From Mycobacterium rhizamassiliense (GTDB taxonomy: Bacteria > Actinomycetota > Actinomycetes > Mycobacteriales > Mycobacteriaceae), in assembly GCF_900157375.1 (NCBI RefSeq), contig NZ_LT721901.1:2466315-2530314 (forward strand): a stretch of DNA of 64,000 bases, read 5' to 3'. Positions 40,893 to 51,160 of the stretch are shown piece by piece. Both the position numbers and the translations under genes were made by a program. The notes under the pieces are model-generated. The model had not been told where the DNA came from and made no database searches. It saw nothing but the letters and a program-made list of their open reading frames with translations. Every line of letters starts with the position of its first letter. The stretch's first letter is position 1.

Positions 40893-41700
40893 GGGTGCAG
40901 AACGCTGGTCGACGGGAATGCCCGCGCTGAGGCTGAAGTTCGACCTGTCGGGACCCATGCAGGCGGTCGGAGCCCTGTTCGCCATGTCTGCCGACGCGAT
41001 CAAGTTCGCGTTCCGCAGACCGTTCCAAGGGCGGGAGTTCTTGGAGCAGTCCTGGTTTGTGGCGCGGGTGTCGCTGGCCCCCACCTTGCTGGTGGCCATC
41101 CCGTTCACGGTCCTCGTCAGCTTCACGCTCAACATCCTGTTGCGCGAACTGGGCGCGGCGGATTTGTCCGGTGCGGGTGCCGCGTTCGGTGCGGTCACCC
41201 AGCTCGGCCCGCTGGTCACGGTTTTGATCGTGGCGGGCGCGGGTGCGACGGCAATGTGTGCGGATCTGGGGTCGCGAACGATTCGCGAAGAGATCGACGC
41301 GATGGAGGTGCTGGGCATCAACCCGATCCAGCGGCTGGTCACACCCCGCATGCTGGCTTCCGGTTTGGTGGCGTTTCTGCTCAACAGCCTCGTCGTCATC
41401 ATCGGCGTCGTTGGCGGCTACGTCTTTTCGGTATTTGTGCAAGACGTCAACCCCGGCGCGTTCGCAGCGGGCATCACCCTGCTGACCGGCGTGCCCGAGG
41501 TCGTCATTTCGTGTGTGAAGGCAGCCCTTTTCGGTCTCATCGCCGGCCTGGTTGCCTGCTATCGCGGCCTGTCGATCACCGGCGGGGGAGCCAAGGCCGT
41601 CGGCAACGCGGTGAACGAAACCGTGGTCTATGCCTTCATGTCCCTATTCGTCGTCAACGTGGTCGTCACCGCGATTGGCATCAAGATGACGACGAAGTAG
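40882..41700 (+). CDS. yrbEA: YrbE-type permease of a Mce system, subunit A
   Basis: A 272-aa ABC-type permease of the MlaE/YrbE family, with five or six membrane helices. It carries the coupling-helix motif EEIDAMEVLGINPIQRLVTPR. Mce YrbE pairs form the transmembrane channel for lipid import. The ATPase (MkL/Mlk) lies elsewhere in the genome, as is usual. It is followed by subunit B nine bases later. The specific mce locus number cannot be told. Confidence 0.94.
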   Translation: MATKGAERWSTGMPALRLKFDLSGPMQAVGALFAMSADAIKFAFRRPFQGREFLEQSWFVARVSLAPTLLVAIPFTVLVSFTLNILLRELGAADLSGAGAAFGAVTQLGPLVTVLIVAGAGATAMCADLGSRTIREEIDAMEVLGINPIQRLVTPRMLASGLVAFLLNSLVVIIGVVGGYVFSVFVQDVNPGAFAAGITLLTGVPEVVISCVKAALFGLIAGLVACYRGLSITGGGAKAVGNAVNETVVYAFMSLFVVNVVVTAIGIKMTTK

Positions 41701-41709
41701 GGGCTGCCA

Positions 41710-42555
41710 ATGGCGCTGAGGGCCGCATATCCACGATTGGCTCGCCAATTCGAGAGGCCGGTCGCCTCGCTGGGCCGGGTTGGTGACCACACCCTGTTCT
41801 ATGGCAAGGCGCTTGGCGCGATGCCCTTTGCCGCGATCCACTACCGCCGCGAAGTCATCCGTCTGATCGCCGAAATCAGCATGGGCGCGGGCACGTTGGC
41901 GATGATCGGTGGAACCGTCGTGATCGTCGGCTTCCTGACGCTGGCGGCGGGCGGCACGCTGGCCATCCAGGGCTACACCTCGCTGGGCAACATCGGCATC
42001 GAGGCGCTGACGGGCTTTTTGTCCGCGTTCATCAACGTGCGTATCGCGGCGCCGGTGGTTGCGGGGATCGGTCTGGCTGCCACCTTCGGCGCAGGCGTGA
42101 CCGCTCAGCTGGGTGCCATGCGGATCAACGAAGAAATCGATGCGTTGGAGAGCATGGCCATTCGGCCGGTTGCCTACTTGGTGAGCACCAGGATCCTGGC
42201 CGGAATGCTGGCTATCACGCCGTTGTACAGCCTCGCCGTCATCCTGTCGTTCGTGGCCAGCCAGTTCACCACCACATTCTTGCTCGGACAGTCGCAGGGG
42301 TTGTACCAGCACTACTTCAGCACGTTTTTGAACCCGATCGACTTGTTGTGGTCGTTCCTGCAGGCGATCCTGATGGCGCTCACCATCCTGCTAATCCACA
42401 CGTACTACGGTTATTTCGCTTCGGGCGGCCCGGCCGGTGTGGGCAACGCGACCGGTAACGCGGTGCGCACCTCGTTGATCGTCGTGGTGTCGGTAACGCT
42501 GTTGGTCTCACTGTCTATTTACGGTACAAACGGCAACTTCAACTTGTCCGGTTAG
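41710..42555 (+). CDS. yrbEB: YrbE-type permease of a Mce system, subunit B
   Basis: A 281-aa MlaE/YrbE permease with the conserved INEEIDALESMAIRPVAYLV coupling motif and multiple membrane helices. It pairs with the previous subunit. MceA follows 21 bases downstream, and GGAGGTGG is its Shine-Dalgarno. The start ATG at 41710 lacks a clear ribosome site and is probably coupled to the previous gene. Confidence 0.94.
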   Translation: MALRAAYPRLARQFERPVASLGRVGDHTLFYGKALGAMPFAAIHYRREVIRLIAEISMGAGTLAMIGGTVVIVGFLTLAAGGTLAIQGYTSLGNIGIEALTGFLSAFINVRIAAPVVAGIGLAATFGAGVTAQLGAMRINEEIDALESMAIRPVAYLVSTRILAGMLAITPLYSLAVILSFVASQFTTTFLLGQSQGLYQHYFSTFLNPIDLLWSFLQAILMALTILLIHTYYGYFASGGPAGVGNATGNAVRTSLIVVVSVTLLVSLSIYGTNGNFNLSG

Positions 42556-42576
42556 CTTGAGGAGGTGGAATAGGCA

Positions 42577-43839
42577 GTGACGCAGAGTGCACCAGCGGGT
42601 CGCGGCGCGGTCGCCGGCCGACCCCCGCTCGCCGGGCATGCCCGGCCGGCGGCCGGACGGAACTACCTGCCACCCCTGCTCGGGCTGGTTACTGTCGTCA
42701 GCATTTGCCTGATCTTCGCGGTGGCGGTGGGTCTGTTTCAGGGCTCGTTCACCGAATCCGTTCCGGTGACCGTGATTTCGGAACGCGCCGGCCTGGTGAT
42801 GAACGCCGACGCGAAGGTCAAGATGCGCGGCGTGCAGGTGGGCAAGGTCGCGTCGATCGAACCGCTGGCCAACGGCCAGGCGGCCATTCACTTGGCCTTG
42901 GACCCGTCGCAGTTGCGCTTCATTCCCAGCAATGTGCTGGTTAACATCGCCTCATCGACGGTGTTCGGCGCGAAGTCCGTCCTGCTGGTCGATCCTGACC
43001 AACCGTCGGCGCAGCGGTTGCACAGTGGCCAGACGCTGCAGGGCCAGCACGTCATGGTCGAAATCAACACGGTATTCCAGGAATTGGTGTCGGTGCTGTC
43101 TCACATCGACCCGCCGAAGCTCAACGAATCACTGGGGGCGCTGGCACAAGCGTTCAGCGGACGAGGCCCGAGGCTGGGCCAGGCGCTGGGCGACCTGGAT
43201 TCGTTTCTGGCCAAGCTGGAGCCGAGCCTTCCCGCCTTTCGTCATGACCTCTCGGTCCTGCCGGCGGTGTCCAACGCCTATGCCGATGCGGCACCGGACC
43301 TGCTGAGGACCGCCTCCAACGCGACCCGCATCAGTAAGACGATCGTGGAGGAGCAGCACAACCTGGACGCGTTGCTGATCAGCGCGATCGGCCTGGCCGA
43401 CATTGGCAACGACGTGCTGTCGACCAATCGCCAACCGCTGACGGACGTGATGCACCTGCTGGTGCCGACCACCAATCTGACCAACGAATACGGCCCGGCG
43501 CTCACCTGCGCCCTCGGTGGGCTGGTTCAACAGTCGCACGGGGCACCGTTGTCGGAGCCGAGCATCAACATCTCGGCGAGCCTCACGTGGGGCGCCGAAC
43601 GTTATCGGTATCCGACGAACCTGCCCAAGGTCGCGGCGACGGGCGGCCCGCAGTGCGTGGGCCTGCCGAAGCTGCCGTTCAACACGAGCCCGCCGCAGCT
43701 GATTGCCGACGTCGGCGCCAACCCGGTGAACTTCGGCAACCCGCAGCTGTTGCTCAACTTCGACGGGCTCAAGCAGCTGTTGTACGGGCCGCTCCCCGGC
43801 CCGCCCCGCAACCCGGCTCAGATCGGACAACAGGGATGA
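42577..43839 (+). CDS. mceA: MceA family protein
   Basis: A 420-aa MCE protein: a Pro/Gly-rich start, one membrane helix (about 31-53), MCE domain about residues 58-130 (MRGVQVGKV), then a helical region and a C-terminal tail rich in Pro and Gly. Mce proteins form a hexameric tunnel across the periplasm for lipids. It starts the six-gene mce set and its stop overlaps the next ATG (ATGA). GTG start at 42577. Confidence 0.94.
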   Translation: MTQSAPAGRGAVAGRPPLAGHARPAAGRNYLPPLLGLVTVVSICLIFAVAVGLFQGSFTESVPVTVISERAGLVMNADAKVKMRGVQVGKVASIEPLANGQAAIHLALDPSQLRFIPSNVLVNIASSTVFGAKSVLLVDPDQPSAQRLHSGQTLQGQHVMVEINTVFQELVSVLSHIDPPKLNESLGALAQAFSGRGPRLGQALGDLDSFLAKLEPSLPAFRHDLSVLPAVSNAYADAAPDLLRTASNATRISKTIVEEQHNLDALLISAIGLADIGNDVLSTNRQPLTDVMHLLVPTTNLTNEYGPALTCALGGLVQQSHGAPLSEPSINISASLTWGAERYRYPTNLPKVAATGGPQCVGLPKLPFNTSPPQLIADVGANPVNFGNPQLLLNFDGLKQLLYGPLPGPPRNPAQIGQQG

Positions 43840-44858
43840 CAACGCGCGCAACGCTGGTCAAGTTCGGCATCTTCGCGGTAGTGATGGCGGTGCTGACAGC
43901 CTTCCTGTTTTTCATCTTCGGCCAATACCGGACGGGTTCGACGACCGAGTATTCGGCGGTGTTCACCGACGTCTCGCGCCTCAAGACGGGGCAGTCGGTG
44001 CGCGTCGCCGGGATCCGGGTGGGCACGGTCAACAGCGTGTCGCTGCAGCCGGACAAAAAAGTCGTGGTGAATTTCGACGCCGACCGCAACGTCGTGCTCA
44101 CCGAGGGCAGCCGGGCGGCGGTCCGCTACCTCAACCTGGTGGGCGATCGTTACCTCGAACTCGTCGATGGCCCGGGCTCGACCAAGCATCTGCCGGCCGG
44201 GGGTCAGATTCCCGTCAATCGCACTCAGCCGGCGCTCGACCTCGACCTGCTGCTCGGCGGACTCAAGCCCGTCACCCAGGGCCTGAATGCGCACGACGTC
44301 AACGCGCTCACTTCGGGATTGTTGCAGGTCTTCCAGGGGCAAGGCGGGACTATCGATTCGCTGTTCTCCAAGACGACGTCGTTTTCGAATGCCGTGTACG
44401 AGAACGATCAAACCGTGCAGCAACTGATCGACAACCTCAACATCGTGGTCGGGACGGTTTCCAAGGACGGCAAGCAATTCTCCGGCGCGGTCGATCGGCT
44501 CGAGCAGCTTGTCAGCGGCCTGTCGAATGACCGCGACACCATTGGATCTGCCATCGACGCCCTGGACAGGGGAACAGCCTCGCTGGCCGATCTGCTTGCC
44601 GAAGCCCGCCCGCCGCTGTCCGGCACCATCGCTCAGCTCAATCGGCTGGCGCCGATACTTGACGGGGACAAGGACCGCCTGGAGGCCGCAATTGCCAAGG
44701 CGCCCAAGAACTACCGCAAGCTGGTCCGACTCGGCGTGAACGGCGCCACCATCCCGTACTACCTCTGCCAGTTCGGGCTCCGCGGCACAGACCTCAACGG
44801 CAAGACCGTGCGTGCCAATATCTTCAGGTCAGATGCAGGAAGGTGCACGGAACCCTAA
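43836..44858 (+). CDS. mceB: MceB family protein
   Basis: A 340-aa MCE protein with an N-terminal membrane helix (about 8-29), MCE domain with VAGIRVGTVNSV and LVGDRYLEL, and a long predicted coiled-coil/helical stem. The ATG at 43836 overlaps the MceA stop; a longer frame reaching back to 43587 is antifunctional overlap. The order in the operon and the short length fit MceB. Confidence 0.94.
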   Translation: MTTRATLVKFGIFAVVMAVLTAFLFFIFGQYRTGSTTEYSAVFTDVSRLKTGQSVRVAGIRVGTVNSVSLQPDKKVVVNFDADRNVVLTEGSRAAVRYLNLVGDRYLELVDGPGSTKHLPAGGQIPVNRTQPALDLDLLLGGLKPVTQGLNAHDVNALTSGLLQVFQGQGGTIDSLFSKTTSFSNAVYENDQTVQQLIDNLNIVVGTVSKDGKQFSGAVDRLEQLVSGLSNDRDTIGSAIDALDRGTASLADLLAEARPPLSGTIAQLNRLAPILDGDKDRLEAAIAKAPKNYRKLVRLGVNGATIPYYLCQFGLRGTDLNGKTVRANIFRSDAGRCTEP

Positions 44859-45976
44859 TGCTCAAGTATCGCGGAGGCGGCCGGGTCAAGGCCGGACTCA
44901 TCGGCGTCGCCCTGGCGGTGATGGTCATCCTGGTGGGCCTATCGCCTGACCGGTTCATTGCCTGGGCGACGATGGTTCGCTACCAGGCGCTGTTTTCGGA
45001 AGCCGGCGGCATCGCGGTGGGCAATCCCGTCATCGTGTCCGGTGTGAAGGTCGGTACGGTGTCCGATGTTTCCCTGCGCCGCGGCGACGCGCTGGTGACC
45101 TTCACGACGAAGGGCAGCGTTCTGCTCGGGTCGGAGACGACCGCGCACATCCGCACCGGCTCGCTGCTGGGGGAGCGGATGGTGACGCTGGAGTCCTCTG
45201 GCGGCGGCACGCTGCATCCGATGGCTCTCATTCCCGTCTCGCGCACGTCGTCGCCCTATTCGTTGACCGAAGCGGTCAGCGACCTAGCGTCGGACACCGC
45301 GGGAACCGACACCACCGCGCTCAATCAATCGTTGGACACCCTGTCGGCGACGCTCGATCAGATCGCACCCCAAATGGGCCCGGCCTTCGACGCGCTCACC
45401 CGGTTGTCACGCACCCTCAACAGTCGTAACAAGAACCTAAGCGACCTCTTCAAGAGCGCGGGCGACGTCACCGGGATACTCTCCGAACGCAGCCAGCAGG
45501 TCAACAAGCTCATCCTCAGCTCGGATTCGCTGCTCCAAGTCCTGGCGGCGCGGCGACAAGAGATCGTGGACCTGCTGGCGAACACGTCGGTGGTGGCCAA
45601 GCAGCTGACGGCGTTGGTGCACGACAACGAAGCCACGTTGGCGCCCACGCTGGAGCGGCTGAACCGGGTGACCGAGATGCTGCAGAAGCAACGCGACAAC
45701 GTCGGCAAATCATTGGAAGGCCTGAAAAAATTCACCATCACCACCGGTGAGGCCATCTCCGGCATGTACGCCTATCAGGCGTTCGCCCCGAACTTCCTTG
45801 TCCCGCAACTGTTCCAGGAGTTGTTCGACTACCTCTGGGGCTTCCGCACCTTCGACCCTGCGAAGGGTCCCGGCTTCCCGTCGCCGGTTCCTCGGGCGCT
45901 GACCCCCTGGCCGTACAACTCCATCCCGATGTGCCCCGGCTGCACTATGGGCGGACGGATCGGAGGATCGCAATGA
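44858..45976 (+). CDS. mceC: MceC family protein
   Basis: A 372-aa MCE protein. Start ATG at 44858 overlaps the MceB stop by one base (TAATG); AGGAAGG lies upstream. It has a membrane helix (about 10-28), the MCE domain with VSGVKVGTVSDV and GSLLGERMV, a helical stem, and a Pro-rich end. The last Cys pair in CPGCTMGG is typical of Mce C-terminal tails. Confidence 0.94.
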   Translation: MLKYRGGGRVKAGLIGVALAVMVILVGLSPDRFIAWATMVRYQALFSEAGGIAVGNPVIVSGVKVGTVSDVSLRRGDALVTFTTKGSVLLGSETTAHIRTGSLLGERMVTLESSGGGTLHPMALIPVSRTSSPYSLTEAVSDLASDTAGTDTTALNQSLDTLSATLDQIAPQMGPAFDALTRLSRTLNSRNKNLSDLFKSAGDVTGILSERSQQVNKLILSSDSLLQVLAARRQEIVDLLANTSVVAKQLTALVHDNEATLAPTLERLNRVTEMLQKQRDNVGKSLEGLKKFTITTGEAISGMYAYQAFAPNFLVPQLFQELFDYLWGFRTFDPAKGPGFPSPVPRALTPWPYNSIPMCPGCTMGGRIGGSQ

Positions 45977-47406
45977 TCGCCCGGATCTCCCGGATCCCTC
46001 GCAACAGGCTGACGGCCGTGACAGCGGTTGTCTTGGTCGGGCTCATCGTTGTCGGCGCCGCCATGGTCGTCCGCAACACGTTCTTCGGCCCACGGACGAT
46101 TACCGCCTACTTCACCACCGCCACCGCCATCTACCCTCATGACGAGGTTCGCGTATCGGGCGTCAAGGTCGGCAACATCAAATCCATTGAGCCGCAGGGC
46201 ACCCGGGCCAAGATGATCCTCAAGGTCGACCGTGACGTGCCCATCCCGGCGGACGCGAAGGCGATCGTCGTCGCCCCGAACCTGGTGGCCGCCCGCTACG
46301 TGCAGCTCTCTCCCGCCTACCGCGATAGCGGGCCGGTCATGCGCGATGGGGCGGTCATACCGGTCGAACGCACCGCAGTGCCGGTGGAGTGGGACGAGGT
46401 CAAAACCCAGTTGATGCGGTTGGCAACGGATTTGGGGCCCAAGAGTGGGGTATCGGGTACATCGGTGGGCCGGTTCATCGACAGCGCCGCCAACTCGCTC
46501 GACGGCGGTAACGCCGAGAAGCTGCGGCAAACGCTTAGTCAGTTGTCGGGCGTGGGCCGGATCCTTGCCAACGGCAGCGGCAACATCGTCGACATCATCA
46601 AAAACCTGCAGACCTTCGTCGGCGCGCTGCGCGACAGCAACGTCCAGCTCGTGCAGTTCAACGACCGCCTGGCCACCCTCACCAGCGTGGTCAACGACAG
46701 CAAGTCCGACCTGGACGCGGCGCTGACCGATCTGTCGACGGCGGTCGGCGAGGTGCGGCGATTCATCGCCGGGTCGCGCAACCAGACCAGCGAGCAGATT
46801 TCCAGGTTAGCCGATGTCACGCAGAACCTGGTCGATCACCATATGGCCCTGGAAAACATCCTGCACACGGCGCCGAACGCGTTCTCCAACTTCTTCAATG
46901 ACTACAACGCCGACACCGGAACCATCATCGGAGGCTTCGGGTTGATGAATATGGCCAACCCCACCTGGGGCGGCCAGGTTCTGCTGTCCGTTCCGGGCTG
47001 CACGCAGATCGGCGCCATCGAGAACATCACCGCGGTCGAATCGGGGAAGCTGTGCGCCCTGTTCCTCGGACCCGGCCTGCGGCAGACCAGCTGGAACAAC
47101 TCCCCAATCCCCCTGAACCCGTTCATCTCCAAGTCGATTGACCCCAGCAGGGTCCTCTACACCGAACCGCGCCTGGCGCCCGGCGGCGAGGGTCCGAAAC
47201 CCACAGCACCCGAGATCCCGCCCGAAGTGTCGGCCTACACAGGCCTGCCGGGCGATCCGGTGGGACCGCCGGGGGCGGTGCCGCCGGCGCGGATACCGGG
47301 CGCGGCGATGCCGCTGCCGCCCCCGCCGTCGACACCGATGCCGCCACCGCCGGCGGAGCCGGCGTTGTCGGGCATGCTGCTGCCGGCAGACGGGCCCCAG
47401 CAATGA
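45973..47406 (+). CDS. mceD: MceD family protein
   Basis: A 477-aa MCE protein. It has a membrane helix (about 14-35), the MCE domain with VSGVKVGNIKSI, helical stem, a Cys-bearing segment (VPGCTQIGAIENI) and a long Pro-rich C-terminal tail (about 400-477). The ATG at 45973 overlaps the MceC stop. The Pro-rich tail is typical of MceD. Confidence 0.94.
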   Translation: MIARISRIPRNRLTAVTAVVLVGLIVVGAAMVVRNTFFGPRTITAYFTTATAIYPHDEVRVSGVKVGNIKSIEPQGTRAKMILKVDRDVPIPADAKAIVVAPNLVAARYVQLSPAYRDSGPVMRDGAVIPVERTAVPVEWDEVKTQLMRLATDLGPKSGVSGTSVGRFIDSAANSLDGGNAEKLRQTLSQLSGVGRILANGSGNIVDIIKNLQTFVGALRDSNVQLVQFNDRLATLTSVVNDSKSDLDAALTDLSTAVGEVRRFIAGSRNQTSEQISRLADVTQNLVDHHMALENILHTAPNAFSNFFNDYNADTGTIIGGFGLMNMANPTWGGQVLLSVPGCTQIGAIENITAVESGKLCALFLGPGLRQTSWNNSPIPLNPFISKSIDPSRVLYTEPRLAPGGEGPKPTAPEIPPEVSAYTGLPGDPVGPPGAVPPARIPGAAMPLPPPPSTPMPPPPAEPALSGMLLPADGPQQ

Positions 47407-48692
47407 TCGCCCGGGCCGCGGCTCGGCGGGTACTGACCGTCGGCTGCTGCGTTGTGTTGACGTCGACGGGCTGCGCATTCCACGGTCTGAATTCGCTTCC
47501 GCTCCCCGGTGCGGTCGGGCGTGGGCCGGGGGCCAACATCTACCACGTCGAACTGCCGAATGTTGGCACGATGGAATCGAATTCGCCGGTGATGATCAAC
47601 GACGTCGTCGTCGGCAGTGTCGGCGAGATGCGGGTCCAAGGCTGGCACGCCGACGTCGAAATCTCGGTGAAGCGCGATGTGGTTGTCCCGGCCAACGTGG
47701 TAGCCACCGTCGGTCAGACCAGCTTGCTGGGCTCGATGCACGTGGAGCTCAACACTCCGGTCGGCCAGGAGGGAAGCGGGCGGCTGCAGCCGGGTGCCAC
47801 CATCCCGCTCAGCCGGTCATCGGCCTACCCGTCCACCGAACAGACGCTGTCGTCGTTGGGCGCGGTCGTCAACGGCGGGGGATTGGGACAGATCGGGGAG
47901 GTCATCCACAATTTCTCCGCCTCCCTGTCCGGTCGCGAGGGCGCAGTGCGCGATCTGCTTACCCGTCTCGACACGTTCGTCGGAACTCTGGACGACCAGA
48001 GGGACAACATCGTTGCCTCCATCCAGGCGCTGAACCGGGTTGCCGGCACATTCGCCGAGCAGCGCGACGTAATCACCCAGGCGCTGAACAAGATTCCGCC
48101 GGCGCTCGAGGTGCTGGACAAGGAGCGGCCGCGGCTGACGGATGCGCTGAACCACCTTCGCGCCTTCAGCAACACCGCCAACCGGTTGGTCAACGACGCG
48201 CAGGCGGATCTGGTCAAGAATCTCAAAAACCTGGAGCCGACCATCAAAGCGCTCGCCGACGTCGGGCCAGAGTTCGGCGCGGCCATCTCGGCGGCGTTCG
48301 TGTTCCCGTTCACTCAGAACTTCGTCGATCGGGCGGTCCGCGGCGACTACTTCAACATTCATTTCGATTTCGACTTGACGATCGCACGGCTGAAGAAGGG
48401 TCTGCTCCTGGGAACCCATTGGGGGCAGCTGGATATGCCGGTACCGCCGGTGCCCGGGGACCCGTATCGCATGAACTACACACTCGATCCGTTGCATAAC
48501 CCGTTGAGGCCCCCGTGGGTCGATCCCAACGCGTTGCCGCTGCCCCCACCACCGCCGGGTGCGGTACCGGGACCGGGGAATAGTTATGGACCGTTGCCCG
48601 GCCCTGCGCCGGGTCCGGCTCCCTCGGCCGATGCGGGTCTTGGCCAAGCGCCAGCGCCGGCAGAGGCACCTTCGACGGGAGAGGGTGGATAG
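47403..48692 (+). CDS. mceE: MceE family lipoprotein
   Basis: A 429-aa MCE protein with a lipobox: LTSTGC at residues 19-24 makes Cys24 the lipidated residue after signal cleavage. The MCE domain (INDVVVGSVGEM) and helical stem follow, then a Pro/Gly-rich tail. MceE is the lipoprotein subunit of Mce complexes. The ATG at 47403 overlaps the MceD stop. Confidence 0.95.
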   Translation: MIARAAARRVLTVGCCVVLTSTGCAFHGLNSLPLPGAVGRGPGANIYHVELPNVGTMESNSPVMINDVVVGSVGEMRVQGWHADVEISVKRDVVVPANVVATVGQTSLLGSMHVELNTPVGQEGSGRLQPGATIPLSRSSAYPSTEQTLSSLGAVVNGGGLGQIGEVIHNFSASLSGREGAVRDLLTRLDTFVGTLDDQRDNIVASIQALNRVAGTFAEQRDVITQALNKIPPALEVLDKERPRLTDALNHLRAFSNTANRLVNDAQADLVKNLKNLEPTIKALADVGPEFGAAISAAFVFPFTQNFVDRAVRGDYFNIHFDFDLTIARLKKGLLLGTHWGQLDMPVPPVPGDPYRMNYTLDPLHNPLRPPWVDPNALPLPPPPPGAVPGPGNSYGPLPGPAPGPAPSADAGLGQAPAPAEAPSTGEGG

Positions 48693-50441
48693 ATGCTGAC
48701 GCGCTTCGTTCGAATCCAGCTGGCGATCTTCACGATCGTCGGAACCATCGGCGTGATCGCGATGGTTCTCTTCTACATCCAAGCGCCGACCCTGCTGGGC
48801 ATCGGCCGGATGACGGTGACGCTGGAGCTGCCCGCCACCGGCGGCCTGTATCAGTTTTCCAACGTGACCTACCGCGGGGTCCAACTCGGCAAGGTCACCG
48901 CGGTGGGGTTGACGCCAACCGGCGCGAAAGCGACGCTGTCGCTTAGCACTTCCCCCAAGGTTCCCGCGGACCTGACGGCGGAGGTGCTCAGCGTCTCCGC
49001 GGTGGGTGAGCAGTACGTGGACCTGCGGCCCAAAACGGATTCGGGTCCATACCTGCACGACGGCTCGGTAATCTCGCTGCGCGACACGACGCTTCCGCAG
49101 CCGGTCGCCCCGATGCTCGAGCGGCTCAACGCGTTGGTCGGGAGCATCCCGAAGACCAAACTCGGCCAATTGCTCGACGAGACCTTCCAGGGCTTCAACG
49201 GTAGTGGTTACGACCTGGGGTCATTGATTGATTCCTCGGAGACCTTGTCCCGCGACGCCAACGGCGTCGTCGACCGCACCAAGGCGCTCACCGAGGACAC
49301 CGGGCCGCTGCTGGATACTCAGGCGCGCACCACCGATTCGATCAGGACGTGGGCGCGCAGCTTCGCCGGAATTTCGGATGCGTTGGCGGACAACGATTCC
49401 CACTTCCGCACCATCCTGCAGCAGGGTCCTGACACCGCGGACGAGGCCTCCCGGCTGCTCCAGGAAATCAAACCGACGCTGCCGGTGCTACTCGCGAACC
49501 TGACCACCATCGGGCAGATCGGCATCACCTACCACCCCTCGCTAGAGCAGATGCTGGTGCTGCTGCCGTCGGGAGTCGCCGTTGAGCTGGCCGCTGCGGG
49601 TGAAAACCATCCCGACGGCAGGGCCTACGGTGACTTCGCGGCCACGGTCGACGACCCGCCTATTTGCACCGTCGGGTTCATGCCACCCAACACGTGGCGG
49701 TCGCCGGACGACTTGAGCGACATCGACACGCCGGACGGACTGTACTGCAAACTCCCGCAGGATTCGCCGATCGGCGTTCGCGGTGCCCGCAACAATCCCT
49801 GCATGGGACACCCGGGTAAGCGCGCGCCGACCGTCGAAATCTGCAACAGCGACAAGCCTTACATGCCGTTGGCGATGCGCCAGCACACCACCGGTCCCTA
49901 CCCGCTGGATCCGAACCTGATCGCACAGGGCGTCCCGCCGGACGACCGGATCACTGCCAACGACAGGATGTTCGGCCCCGTCGAGGGAACGCCGCTGCCG
50001 CCAGGAGGGGTGCCGCGGGGCACACCCGCGGGGCCACGGGGAGAAAGTCCCCTACCGGGCACGGTTGGGGCCGCTGTGCCTCCCACGCCGTCCGGACCGC
50101 GGCTGGCGCCGATTTCGCCAATGTCGGCTGACATTCCGGCCTTTGCGCCCCTTGATGTCGCCGCACCGGGCGAGCTTCCGGCACCGCCGCCGCCACCGCC
50201 GGCGCCGGTACCAGAACCCGATCCCGCACCCGCGCCACTGGACCAGACAACCGGTGGACAGCCCCAGGCCGCGCCAAGTTCGTTCGGCGCCAACGCGTCT
50301 AAGCCGGCGCCGTCGGTTGTGGTGGCGAAGTACGATCCGCACACCGGTCGTTATGTCGGCCCGGACGGGAAGTTGTACCAGCAGTCGGATCTCGTTGCCG
50401 CGAAGGCACCCAAGACGTGGAAGGACATGCTTCCCACCTGA
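48693..50441 (+). CDS. mceF: MceF family protein
   Basis: A 582-aa MCE protein, the longest in the set. It has an N-terminal membrane helix (about 7-28), MCE domain (RGVQLGKVTAVGL), helical stem and a long Pro/Ala-rich C terminus (about 420-540). It starts directly after the MceE stop and ends the operon. Gene order A-F is complete and intact. Confidence 0.95.
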   Translation: MLTRFVRIQLAIFTIVGTIGVIAMVLFYIQAPTLLGIGRMTVTLELPATGGLYQFSNVTYRGVQLGKVTAVGLTPTGAKATLSLSTSPKVPADLTAEVLSVSAVGEQYVDLRPKTDSGPYLHDGSVISLRDTTLPQPVAPMLERLNALVGSIPKTKLGQLLDETFQGFNGSGYDLGSLIDSSETLSRDANGVVDRTKALTEDTGPLLDTQARTTDSIRTWARSFAGISDALADNDSHFRTILQQGPDTADEASRLLQEIKPTLPVLLANLTTIGQIGITYHPSLEQMLVLLPSGVAVELAAAGENHPDGRAYGDFAATVDDPPICTVGFMPPNTWRSPDDLSDIDTPDGLYCKLPQDSPIGVRGARNNPCMGHPGKRAPTVEICNSDKPYMPLAMRQHTTGPYPLDPNLIAQGVPPDDRITANDRMFGPVEGTPLPPGGVPRGTPAGPRGESPLPGTVGAAVPPTPSGPRLAPISPMSADIPAFAPLDVAAPGELPAPPPPPPAPVPEPDPAPAPLDQTTGGQPQAAPSSFGANASKPAPSVVVAKYDPHTGRYVGPDGKLYQQSDLVAAKAPKTWKDMLPT

Positions 50442-50505
50442 TTTCGCCCGAGACGCTAAGGGCGCAACGCGGCCTCAGGGCGGCAAGGAAACCACGAAGG
50501 GTGAA

Positions 50506-51027
50506 TCAGGAGAGCTGGTCCAGGCGCAGCGGCATCGCGATATCGAGCCAATTGTTTTGCCCGCATGCACCGCTCGGGCCGACCGTCTTGTCCTTGCCCG
50601 ATAAGACCCGCGACCCGATTTGGAATCCACCATTGTCGTTCACGGGGTAGAAAAAGTAGGTCTGCATTCCGCTGAACGCCGTACCGTCTTCGCACCGCTC
50701 CCAGTTCGGTACCTGGCGCCGCACCTTCCACATCTCCCCGTCGAGCATGTAGAGAGGCGCGGTCCAGCCCTGGTCGCTTGTCACCGAGCCGTGGCATTCC
50801 TGGGTTGAGATGCATGACGAGCTGATGGTCCACGTTTGGTAGACCGTCGGCTCACCGAAGTACTGATCGTTTCGCTGGGCATAATCGCCGACCGACGTGA
50901 CGCGGAAGGTTCCGTTGATGGCCACGTCTTCCTTGGTTATTGCCCTGGCCGTCGGTGCGGCGGCCAAACCGCCGAAGACGCTGGCGGCCACCGTCGTTGC
51001 GGTGATGAGTGCTTTAGCTGTACGCAT
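50506..51027 (-). CDS. Secreted small protein, W-x-I-S-x-C family
   Basis: A 173-aa exported protein. The signal peptide MRTAKALITATTVAAS... ends near ARA. The mature part has TWTISSSCISTQEC and four further Cys, matching the Trp/Cys pattern in the secreted protein at 36086. The ATG at 51027 has GAGGAG upstream. It converges with the mce operon end and lies just downstream of the Mce-associated pair at 51161 and 51793. Confidence 0.8.
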   Translation of the reverse strand: MRTAKALITATTVAASVFGGLAAAPTARAITKEDVAINGTFRVTSVGDYAQRNDQYFGEPTVYQTWTISSSCISTQECHGSVTSDQGWTAPLYMLDGEMWKVRRQVPNWERCEDGTAFSGMQTYFFYPVNDNGGFQIGSRVLSGKDKTVGPSGACGQNNWLDIAMPLRLDQLS

Positions 51028-51160
51028 CAGGTGCTCCTCGAAGCGCATAATCCGGCAGTGCCCCAGGCAGCCATTAGCCATCGGCTTGCGGCCTTCTCGA
51101 GCGATGACGTTACACCGCTTCGGTCGGCCAGGTAATGGTTAGGAAGAAGATTCAGTGCGC

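Noticed and set aside
47817-49169. A 450-codon minus-strand frame across MceE and MceF
   Set aside because: Antisense to two intact Mce genes; Arg/Gln-rich shadow product.
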